The position numbers were made by a program, and so were the translations under genes. The notes beneath the pieces were generated by a model. It was not told the origin of the DNA. It saw only the letters and a program-made list of their open reading frames with translations, and ran no database searches. DNA of 5,184 bases from a bacterium (lineage in GTDB: Bacteria > Vulcanimicrobiota > Vulcanimicrobiia > Vulcanimicrobiales > Vulcanimicrobiaceae). Location of the stretch: NCBI GenBank assembly GCA_021807065.1, contig JAKAPO010000188.1, positions 1 to 5,184 of the forward strand, in the 5' to 3' direction. Below, one piece after another: positions 1 through 4,497 of the stretch; positions within the stretch are counted from its first letter, which is position 1; every line of letters begins with the position of its first letter.

Positions 1-71
1 TACGACGCGCTATGAGTTTCACGCGGTGAATTTTCTTGGTCTCGTACACCTGGGGTGCATCATCATACTTC

Positions 72-422
72 TCAGAAACTATTTATGAGATGTGCTCTAA
101 TAAGATTGGCTTTGATATAGGCGCCTAACCGTTCGTAGTAGTCACACACCCAAATCTCTTTGTGGACTTTGCGATCGATTGGGCTGCCGTCAAGGAGGTC
201 CATGAATGCTTTTTCCTGGACCAGGGCGTCGAGGTCGTGATTGACGAACTCGAACGCATCGTGCAGCACCGGCTCGTATGGCATGCGCAATACCGTAAGC
301 AACGCGTTCAGCTGATTGCTCTGCCGCAGGTGCCGCAACTGCACGACCGCCGCGACGGCGGTCGCGCCTATGACGGCGAACGTACCAAAGGACGCGACCA
401 AGCTCCAGAACTCAAGCGACAT
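72..422 (-). CDS. DUF4760-like single-pass membrane protein, possibly C-terminally shortened
   Basis: 116 aa, ATG start at 422, TGA stop at 72-74. Residues about 8-29 form one hydrophobic helix (LVASFGTFAVIGATAVAAVV) at the extreme N terminus. A soluble helical part follows, with QLRHLRQSNQLNALLTVLR at about 28-46, a MPYEP turn and a VCDYYERLGAYIKANLI segment near the C terminus. This layout (N-terminal anchor, QLRH..S.QLNALL, CD.YE..G.Y.K..LI) resembles DUF4760-type proteins, whose function is unknown. From memory those run well past the YERLG..IK segment to about 150-190 aa. Here the frame stops 8 codons after that point (RAHLINSF), inside an AT-rich stretch, so the C-terminal third may be lost. 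An AAAGGG sits about 8 nt before the ATG and AGGAGG about 16 nt before it. The gene lies 21 bp downstream of the LCP fragment, probably in the same transcript. The family call rests on remembered similarity only. Confidence 0.6.
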   Translation of the reverse strand: MSLEFWSLVASFGTFAVIGATAVAAVVQLRHLRQSNQLNALLTVLRMPYEPVLHDAFEFVNHDLDALVQEKAFMDLLDGSPIDRKVHKEIWVCDYYERLGAYIKANLIRAHLINSF

Positions 423-429
423 TACCTGG

Positions 430-461
430 ACCCTTTCGCCTCCTTACCCTTTCGCCTCCTT
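430..461 (-). repeat. Perfect 16-bp tandem duplication containing a Shine-Dalgarno core
   Basis: On the minus strand the unit AAGGAGGCGAAAGGGT occurs twice head to tail with no mismatch (461-446 and 445-430). Each copy carries a textbook AAGGAGG. The upstream copy forms the last sense codons of the LCP fragment, whose TAA stop straddles the two copies. The downstream copy lies between that stop and the ATG of the DUF4760-like gene. The nearer AGGAGG is about 16 nt from the ATG, which is long. The AAAGGG inside the same unit is better spaced at about 8 nt. Confidence 0.9.
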
Positions 462-800
462 AGGTGTAAGCCCCGGAAAGCGCCTGCACATGAGCGCCCT
501 CGCGCGTGGCTTACGAGGAAGGTGTAGCGTCGCCGGTTCCACATGGGCGAGGAGGATGACGTCGGCCTGGCCGGCAGCCGTGCCAAGACCGAGTGGATCG
601 TCTGCCGCGACGCCGCGCGCGTTGTTCGCGATGAGCAGAATGTTCAGCGGTCGGCTGCCGAGCGTGAGCCGGGCTGTAACCCTGCCGACAACCTGCCGAC
701 CAATGTTCGATCCGAACAGAAGCGCGACGGCAAACACAAAGCAGAGACATCCGATGATGATGCTCGTTCTACGACTCAGACGAAATCGGAAAAGGGGCAC
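444..800 (-). CDS. N-terminal fragment of a LytR-CpsA-Psr (LCP) family protein
   Basis: 118 aa from GTG at 800 to TAA at 444-446. AGAGGA lies 7 nt upstream of the GTG (808-813), which decides this start. Basic residues 1-11 precede a transmembrane helix at about 13-30 (SIIIGCLCFVFAVALLFG). The beginning of an LCP domain follows: PLNILLIANNARG at 51-63, then GLGTAAGQADVILLAHVEPAT at 71-91. In LCP enzymes this corresponds to the first strand with its conserved Arg, followed by the (S/A)D.ILL..V.P strand. Known LCP proteins transfer lipid-linked glycopolymers to cell-wall or surface acceptors and usually exceed 300 aa. Here the domain breaks off where the IPRD-type motif should be, into an Arg-rich tail (LHLPRKPRARALMCRR) that looks out of frame. 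Most catalytic residues are missing, so it is probably a pseudogene remnant, though it is still translatable. It sits 39 bp downstream of the 840-1388 gene. Confidence 0.6.
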   Translation of the reverse strand: MPLFRFRLSRRTSIIIGCLCFVFAVALLFGSNIGRQVVGRVTARLTLGSRPLNILLIANNARGVAADDPLGLGTAAGQADVILLAHVEPATLHLPRKPRARALMCRRFPGLTPKEAKG

Positions 801-807
801 AATGACG

Positions 808-813
808 TCCTCT
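808..813 (-). promoter_or_regulatory. Ribosome binding site of the LCP fragment
   Basis: AGAGGA on the minus strand, 7 nt before the GTG at 800. It selects that start and shows that the fragment still has an intact translation-initiation region. The stop of the upstream membrane-protein gene (840-842) is about 27 nt away, which suggests co-transcription. Confidence 0.6.
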
Positions 814-839
814 CATAACGCGCGTGGCTGGTTTAGCAG

Positions 840-1388
840 TTACGCGGCCAGAGCAGGCGGGGCGCGTTCGCCGAGACGGAAATACGAACGCGCGGGTTGC
901 CGGCGCGCAAATGCGTCGTAGGGTGCGGACAGCAGAAAGCACCGGTTCCAAGGCGCGGCAGGTCGCGTGCGCACCCAACGGACGAGACGAAGCGTCGTCC
1001 CCAAAAGCGTCTTCACGACTCGCGAAACGATCAGCGTGACTACGACACACGCGGTGGCGTGAGCGCAGAGGCTCGCGAGCACCGGTGCGCCGAGCCAGAC
1101 TGTGGGGCCTAAAACGTGCCCGTAGACCGCGAGTTGCTCGCATGTTTCCATCACGTACAAGACGGCGACAAGCAATGCAAAGATCGAGGGCACTAGCCGC
1201 CACGGGTTCGGCGCAAGCGCTACGTGCCGCAGTGTCACGCGACGAACCCGCGTTATGACGTGCACGAGCACGAATACGAGCCCTACAATGAGCGCGGGCA
1301 TGACATCGACGTTGCTGTGGTCGGTAAAGTCCCCGTGGCCGAAGCATCCCGCGTTCGAGCAGGCCTCTACGAGCCACGGGGCTAGCAT
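840..1388 (-). CDS. Small polytopic membrane protein with Cys/His-rich N terminus, unknown function
   Basis: 182 aa if it starts at ATG 1388. The frame stays open further upstream, but that part reads like intergenic sequence. Three hydrophobic segments are visible: about 30-47 (MPALIVGLVFVLVHVI), 65-80 (LVPSIFALLVAVLYVM) and 99-128 (a long Leu/Val/Ala segment ending VVVTLIVSRVVKTLL), each followed by Arg/Lys clusters. The N terminus carries C10, C15, H18, D20, D23 and H24 (CSNAGCFGHGDFTDH), and METCEQLAVYGH at 80-91 adds Glu, Cys and His. These could bind metal or haem, but that is inference. The tail ends in GERAPPALAA. No family name can be given. No Shine-Dalgarno precedes the ATG; a GTG four codons upstream is an alternative start. 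It is divergent from the efflux gene and heads the minus-strand unit. A TTG start at 1565 (241 aa) is less likely because its extra residues show no recognisable domain. Confidence 0.6.
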   Translation of the reverse strand: MLAPWLVEACSNAGCFGHGDFTDHSNVDVMPALIVGLVFVLVHVITRVRRVTLRHVALAPNPWRLVPSIFALLVAVLYVMETCEQLAVYGHVLGPTVWLGAPVLASLCAHATACVVVTLIVSRVVKTLLGTTLRLVRWVRTRPAAPWNRCFLLSAPYDAFARRQPARSYFRLGERAPPALAA

Positions 1389-1390
1389 AC

Positions 1391-1425
1391 GCGCTGGCAC
1401 GTATACTCGTGCTCTGGCACGTATA
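1391..1425. promoter_or_regulatory. 20-bp-period direct repeat at the start of the membrane-protein gene
   Basis: CTGGCACGTATA occurs at 1394-1405 and again at 1414-1425. With one mismatch the match extends to 15 bp (GCGCTGGCACGTATA and GCTCTGGCACGTATA). The 20-bp period equals two helical turns, so two protein subunits could bind the same DNA face. On the minus strand each copy reads TATACGTGCCAG, and the nearer one ends 5 nt before the ATG at 1388. The TATAC part could also serve as a -10 element for a nearly leaderless transcript, which would fit the missing Shine-Dalgarno. The repeat is visible; its role is inferred. Confidence 0.45.
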
Positions 1426-1560
1426 ACGGTTATGCACCCCGTTTTGATACAGAAAGTTACTCTGGGCTGCTCGTCGAGCAACGCTTCGCGGTAGAGGCTC
1501 GCGTCCAGTCGGGCGAAATCCTTGCGATCGTCGAGGGATAGTCCCAACGGCAACGCCAAA

Positions 1561-1605
1561 GTCAACGAAGATGCAAGGAGACGTCCGTCTTCGTTATCCG
1601 TTGAC
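1561..1605. promoter_or_regulatory. Overlapping inverted repeats in the divergent intergenic region
   Basis: AACGAAGA (1564-1571) pairs with TCTTCGTT (1588-1595) around a 16-nt loop. GTCAACG (1561-1567) can instead pair with CGTTGAC (1599-1605). The two pairings share bases and exclude each other. They lie 50-90 bp before the GTG of the efflux gene, where a repressor operator or leader structure would be expected for a drug-responsive pump. No regulator gene is present in the window. Short arms like these also occur by chance. Confidence 0.3.
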
Positions 1606-1653
1606 GAAAGGGTAACGAAAGGAACGAGGTAGGCGAGCAGGTAGAAAGCTTGC

Positions 1654-3132
1654 GTGCCTTCCTCGAAAAATGCCGGAGAAGATTCGGAAGTCGGCTACGA
1701 ACCGGCGCCGCTTGCGATATTTCGCCAGTTCCCAGGCTATGTGTGGTTGGTGGTTGGCACGGTCTGCATCGGTGCGTTTATGGGACAGTTGGACGCAACG
1801 ATCGCGCAGCTCGTGCTCCCCGAGTTGGTACGTTCGTTTCATGCTACGGTGCGCGACGTCAGTTGGGTCGCCGTTGCCTATCTGCTCGCTCTCGCCGCAA
1901 CGCTGCCGATATTCGGCAGGCTCGCCGATATGTTTGGCCGTAAACTGCTCTACACGGGCGGCTTTGTCGTCTTCATTGCCGGTTCCGCGTTGTGCGGATT
2001 TGCGTCCTCGCTGTTCGTGCTCATCCTGGCGCGCGTCTTTCAGGCGCTGGGAGCAGGGCTCTTGCAGGCAAACAGCGTTGCAATCGTCGTCGCGGCGGCG
2101 GGTGATCGACGTCGTGGACAGGCGATCGGCGTGCAGGCGATAGCGCAGGCGCTCGGGCTTTCGACCGGCCCCGCGCTGGGCGGACTGCTGATTCAACAGC
2201 TGGGCTGGCGATGGGTATTCTGGATAAATGTTCCTGTCGGCATTGCGGGAACCGTCTTGGCTTGGTACGTACTGCCGAAGACGCATGGGATCGACAGAAA
2301 CGAGCCATTCGATTGGAGCGGCGCGCTCCTGCTCGCGCCGGCGCTCACTGCCATACTTCTCGCGATCAGCGAGGCTGCGCACTGGGGATTGGCATCGGTT
2401 GCCTTCATCGGAACCCTCTCGCTCGGCCTGATGCTGCTCGTCGTCTTCATCTATCGAGAACTAGTGGGAGCGGATCCGCTCGTCCACCCCGACCTGTTCA
2501 AGAGCCGCGCGTTCTCGCTGGGGAACCTGGCCGCTTTCTGCTCCTACGCGATGCTCTTTGGTGTCTTCTTCGTGATGCCGTTTGTCTTCGAACACATCTA
2601 TCACGATAGCGCGCTTGTCGCCGGGCTCCGGCTGACGATCGTTCCGGTCGTGCTTGCCTGCGTGGCCTTCGTCAGCGGGCGACTCTCCGACCGGTACGGC
2701 TCGCTTCCTTTCACCGGTGCTGGCATGGTGCTTGCCGGCGCGGCGCTCTTGCTAATGGCTGCGAGCATTCACTCCGGAGGCGGCAACGCCGGCACAATCA
2801 TGCTCGCGCTCGGCATCTTCGGTTTAGGTCAGGGTCTCTTCACGGCGCCCAACAACAGCAGCATCATGGGCACTGCCAGCCGCAACCGTCTCGGAACCGC
2901 CGGCGGCGTGCTCAACGTCATGCGTGCAGTCGGCACGAGTTTTGGAGTCGCCGCCACCGCTGCAATTCTTGACGCTCGCCTCGGAGCGTTCGGAGCCGGA
3001 GCCTCCTTGCCGTACCTGCACGCATTGGCGGCCGGATCGCAGGACACGATGCTCTTTTTCGTTGGCCTAGCGCTATTCGCAGCAATTGCGGCGCTCCTAT
3101 CGGGTCGATTACCGTTTAGAACGTCGGTATAA
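1654..3132 (+). CDS. MFS drug/proton antiporter, DHA2 (EmrB/QacA-like, 14 TMS)
   Basis: 492 aa, GTG start at 1654, TAA stop at 3130-3132. An in-frame TAG three codons upstream of the GTG rules out an earlier start. The Shine-Dalgarno is weak. The length and about 14 hydrophobic segments fit the DHA2 family of inner-membrane exporters, which expel hydrophobic or cationic compounds in exchange for protons. Landmarks: GQLDATIAQLVLPEL at 44-58 (motif D1, Asp47 in helix 1), GRLADMFGRK at 88-97 (motif A), RVFQALGAGLLQANS at 127-141, the GP..GG antiporter motif C at about 165-177, and WRWVFWINVPVG at 185-196, a DHA2 hallmark. SGRLSDRYG (341-349) repeats motif A in the second half, and GLGQGLFTAPNNSSIMG (390-406) is also typical. 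No membrane-fusion or TolC-like partner lies beside it, so whether it works alone is unknown. It appears intact. The substrate cannot be read from sequence. Confidence 0.93.
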   Translation: MPSSKNAGEDSEVGYEPAPLAIFRQFPGYVWLVVGTVCIGAFMGQLDATIAQLVLPELVRSFHATVRDVSWVAVAYLLALAATLPIFGRLADMFGRKLLYTGGFVVFIAGSALCGFASSLFVLILARVFQALGAGLLQANSVAIVVAAAGDRRRGQAIGVQAIAQALGLSTGPALGGLLIQQLGWRWVFWINVPVGIAGTVLAWYVLPKTHGIDRNEPFDWSGALLLAPALTAILLAISEAAHWGLASVAFIGTLSLGLMLLVVFIYRELVGADPLVHPDLFKSRAFSLGNLAAFCSYAMLFGVFFVMPFVFEHIYHDSALVAGLRLTIVPVVLACVAFVSGRLSDRYGSLPFTGAGMVLAGAALLLMAASIHSGGGNAGTIMLALGIFGLGQGLFTAPNNSSIMGTASRNRLGTAGGVLNVMRAVGTSFGVAATAAILDARLGAFGAGASLPYLHALAAGSQDTMLFFVGLALFAAIAALLSGRLPFRTSV

Positions 3133-3235
3133 GCTCAACCTCGCGCTTCTCGCTTGCGCTACGCGCACCGAGTCGTACGACACAGCAGCGATTCCTGTCG
3201 CCTGCTCGGTCCCAAACCGCTTGAGCGATGCGCCT

Positions 3236-3391
3236 ATGGCGATGGCCCTCGGAATGAAGCATGCGGTACGCGAAAGCGTTGCTAAGCATACTGAAATCCC
3301 GGTTCAGGTCCTCGTCGTATCAAAGACTGAAGATTCTGACGTGGGATTCGTCAAGACCGAAGAGTGTAAGAGATTCGACGCCATGAGCTGA
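3236..3391 (+). CDS. Possible small ORF of unknown function
   Basis: 51 codons from ATG 3236 to TGA 3389-3391; the frame stays open upstream into the end of the efflux gene. The inferred peptide has a mixed composition with Glu, Lys, Asp and Val (for example IPVQVLVVSKTEDSDVGFVK). That is more protein-like than the Arg-rich shadow frames common in this GC-rich DNA. There is no Shine-Dalgarno before either candidate Met, no signal peptide or membrane segment, and no family I recognise. It could be a small protein, a decayed remnant or chance. Confidence 0.2.
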   Translation: MAMALGMKHAVRESVAKHTEIPVQVLVVSKTEDSDVGFVKTEECKRFDAMS

Positions 3392-3461
3392 CTAGGAGCA
3401 CGCAACCGGATTTGCAAACGCGGATGTAAGAGTTTGCGGAGCGGTGAAAAACGTGTGGGGA

Positions 3462-3492
3462 CGGAAAGCACCTGCCCTGTAGGCTTTCTCCG
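3462..3492. repeat. Hairpin-forming inverted repeat
   Basis: GGAAAGC at 3463-3469 pairs with GCTTTC-T-CC at 3483-3491 across a 13-nt loop, with one bulged T. No T-run follows on either strand, so this is not an obvious terminator. It is the strongest single hairpin of the gene-poor stretch. Confidence 0.4.
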
Positions 3493-3529
3493 AGCGATCA
3501 CGCGCTAGCGCCCAGCTCTAAACTCGGTA

Positions 3530-3553
3530 CACCCCGCGTCCGCCGTGCATCGG
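3530..3553 (+). repeat. Dispersed 24-bp repeat, copy A
   Basis: Begins CACCCCGC and ends CGCCGTGCATCGG. It matches 21 of 24 bases of copy B at 4281-4304, the differences being three adjacent positions (9-11). The two copies bracket the Lys-rich secreted-protein gene, about 330 bp before it and 160 bp after it. Confidence 0.5.
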
Positions 3554-3841
3554 CGACGCCGAGAGCAACGCCCTGGCGCAACGTGTCTTGCGCTCAGAAG
3601 CTGCGCGATCGGCGCTGACCGCATGACCCCTATGCATGCTCGGCGCATCATACATCAGGTTGCAAGCCGTCAGCGTCGATTACTGGAAACCCGGAGTGCA
3701 GAGCGCGTCGCACCGGGCCTTTTCTTCGCGGCGCACCGGTCGATGCGCTGCGGGCGCGGGGTGGTTCGCTAGGCAAGGGACCGGGAGTTGCGGGCCGAAC
3801 TTTCGACCCACTTGTTACGTTGACGAGGTGACCTTGCCGTG

Positions 3842-3850
3842 AAAGGAGGT
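3842..3850 (+). promoter_or_regulatory. Strong ribosome binding site that fixes a TTG start
   Basis: AAAGGAGGT, a near-full complement of the 16S rRNA 3' end, lies 9 nt (AGGAGG to start) before TTG 3859. No ATG or GTG in this frame fits it, so it decides the start of the Lys-rich gene. It is the strongest site in the window, which suggests high expression. Confidence 0.85.
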
Positions 3851-3858
3851 GCATAAGA

Positions 3859-4122
3859 TTGAAGAAGGTTCTTGCTACGCTTCTGGCATCGGCATTCTTG
3901 ATGACCGGCGCTGCGATGGCCGCGAAGCCGGTTTCTACAAGTTGGAACAAGCATAAGGCGATGGTTCATGCGACCGTGAAGCCCAAAGCCAAGCCTAAGG
4001 CGATGGTTCATGCAACCGTGAAGCCCAAAGCCAAGCCTAAGTCCACGACGAAGCCGAAGGCTATGTACTATCAATTTGGGACGTCGAAGCCCAAGCCGAA
4101 GGCAACGCATAAACCTCGCTAG
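3859..4122 (+). CDS. Small secreted Lys-rich repeat protein
   Basis: 87 aa, TTG start at 3859 fixed by the AAAGGAGGT 9 nt upstream, TAG stop at 4120-4122. Residues 1-21 are a clear Sec signal peptide: MKK, a hydrophobic core (VLATLLASAFLMTGA) and an AMA cleavage site before AKPVSTSW. The mature part of about 66 residues is very basic and nearly free of acidic residues. It has two copies of the 14-residue unit KAMVHATVKPKAKP, then shorter KPK elements (STTKPKAM, TSKPKPKATHKPR), with one YYQFG patch. There is no cysteine or folded domain, so it should be an unfolded, strongly cationic exported peptide. The layout resembles the enterobacterial acid-shock protein Asr (MKKVLA-type signal plus Lys/Ala/His-rich tail). 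That is an analogy; homology is not shown. Binding to acidic wall polymers, proton buffering or DNA binding would all fit. It is a single-gene unit with a strong hairpin about 100 bp downstream. Confidence 0.8.
   Translation: MKKVLATLLASAFLMTGAAMAAKPVSTSWNKHKAMVHATVKPKAKPKAMVHATVKPKAKPKSTTKPKAMYYQFGTSKPKPKATHKPR
3955..4038 (+). repeat. 42-bp tandem repeat inside the Lys-rich gene
   Basis: Two copies, 3955-3996 and 3997-4038, differ at one base only (GCG versus GCA, both Ala), followed by one more AAG. The unit is 14 codons, so copy gain or loss keeps the frame. Near-identity with a silent change indicates a recent duplication or homogenisation by recombination. Confidence 0.95.
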
Positions 4123-4218
4123 CGCTTATCGCGACGGCGCGCTTTATTTCATTCCTCATCGGCGTAGCTGCCCGTCGCTGCAACGAATCGCGAGCATAAC
4201 GAACGCATGTCGCGCGAT

Positions 4219-4260
4219 CGAGCGAGATGGGCCGGGCAATATGCCTGGCCCGCTCGGTTT
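4219..4260 (+). terminator. Hairpin terminator after the Lys-rich gene
   Basis: GGGCCGGGCA (4229-4238) pairs with TGCCTGGCCC (4242-4251) around a 3-nt ATA loop, with ten pairs including one G-U. CGAGC (4219-4223) and GCTCG (4252-4256) extend the stem beyond a 5-nt one-sided bulge. The stem is followed by GGTTTCCTC, a short and imperfect T-tract. It is probably an intrinsic terminator of the Lys-rich transcript about 100 bp after its stop, perhaps inefficient because of the weak T-run. Confidence 0.65.
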
Positions 4261-4277
4261 CCTCAGCCTTGGGCCGA

Positions 4278-4314
4278 ATGCACCCCGCCCTCGCCGTGCA
4301 TCGGGGGGTCCCCC
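4278..4314 (+). repeat. Dispersed 24-bp repeat copy B with inverted repeat and G6/C5 mini-palindrome
   Basis: The 24-bp copy is 4281-4304 and matches 3530-3553 at 21 of 24 positions. In this copy the flanks form an inverted repeat, ATGCAC (4278-4283) with GTGCAT (4296-4301), around 12 nt; copy A pairs poorly. It runs straight into GGGGGGTCCCCC (4303-4314). It may be a second termination or processing structure behind the main hairpin. Confidence 0.45.
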
Positions 4315-4419
4315 AATGATCTCTCACTGAAGACGCGCTCGCAACTTATCGACGACTCCCGACCGAGAGGGGCCTAGCTACCGGTGAGAAAATCTTCATG
4401 GAAAACGGCGAGGTACGCG

Positions 4420-4497
4420 ATGTTCAGGATTATGGCTCGTGCGGCGCCTATATTTTCTTCTCGCTGGGGATCAGCCGCCCATTGGGGACGTTCATGA
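4420..4497 (+). CDS. Possible 25-codon leader peptide overlapping the propeller gene start
   Basis: ATG 4420 follows GAGG (4410-4413) by 6 nt and reads 25 codons to TGA 4495-4497. That stop overlaps the ATG of the beta-propeller gene as ATGA, a classic translational-coupling arrangement. The peptide is basic and has no recognisable function. An ORF this short can arise by chance, so it is listed mainly as a regulatory possibility. Confidence 0.2.
   Translation: MFRIMARAAPIFSSRWGSAAHWGRS

Larger units (their letters stand above)
3392..3858 (+). other. Gene-poor region, possible structured leader
   Basis: No frame here has a convincing start, composition or family. The left part (3405-3520) is rich in short inverted repeats: GCAAAC with GTTTGC around 3413-3437, GGAAAGC (3463-3469) with GCTTTC-T-CC (3483-3491), and the 10-bp palindrome GCGCTAGCGC (3502-3511). 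These could form a small RNA or leader, but they match no riboswitch I know. The right part runs into the 5' region of the Lys-rich gene. I see no clear -35/-10 pair there. Confidence 0.4.

Noticed and set aside
316..921. 201-codon plus-strand frame across the left region
   Set aside because: Low-complexity Arg/Ser/Ala composition, antisense to two frames with recognisable domains.
1395..1415. Sigma-54 promoter (TGGCAC at -24)
   Set aside because: TGGCACG is present twice, but the TTGC-type -12 element is absent at the required spacing.
769..1437. 222-codon minus-strand frame overlapping the membrane-protein gene
   Set aside because: Strongly Arg/Ala/Cys-rich, typical of an out-of-frame reading of GC-rich coding DNA; the overlapping frame has coherent membrane helices.
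1389..1565. N-terminal extension of the membrane protein from TTG 1565
   Set aside because: The frame is open and not absurd, but there is no Shine-Dalgarno or domain, and it covers the direct repeat and much of the divergent promoter region; kept as an alternative only.
1594..2382. 262-codon open frame on the minus strand, antisense to the efflux gene
   Set aside because: Arg/Gln/Asp-rich composition with no family or helix pattern; it mirrors the codon bias of the clearly real MFS gene on the other strand.
3545..3772. 75-codon plus-strand frame in the gene-poor region
   Set aside because: Arg-rich with no ribosome binding site or recognisable features.
3820..3845. TTGACG as a -35 box for the Lys-rich gene
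   Set aside because: A -10 element 17 bp downstream would fall on the ribosome binding site and none is visible there.
4061..4330. Overlapping open frames on both strands across the end of the Lys-rich gene and its terminator
   Set aside because: Both run through the strong hairpin, lack start signals and have Arg/Ser/Pro-rich shadow composition.
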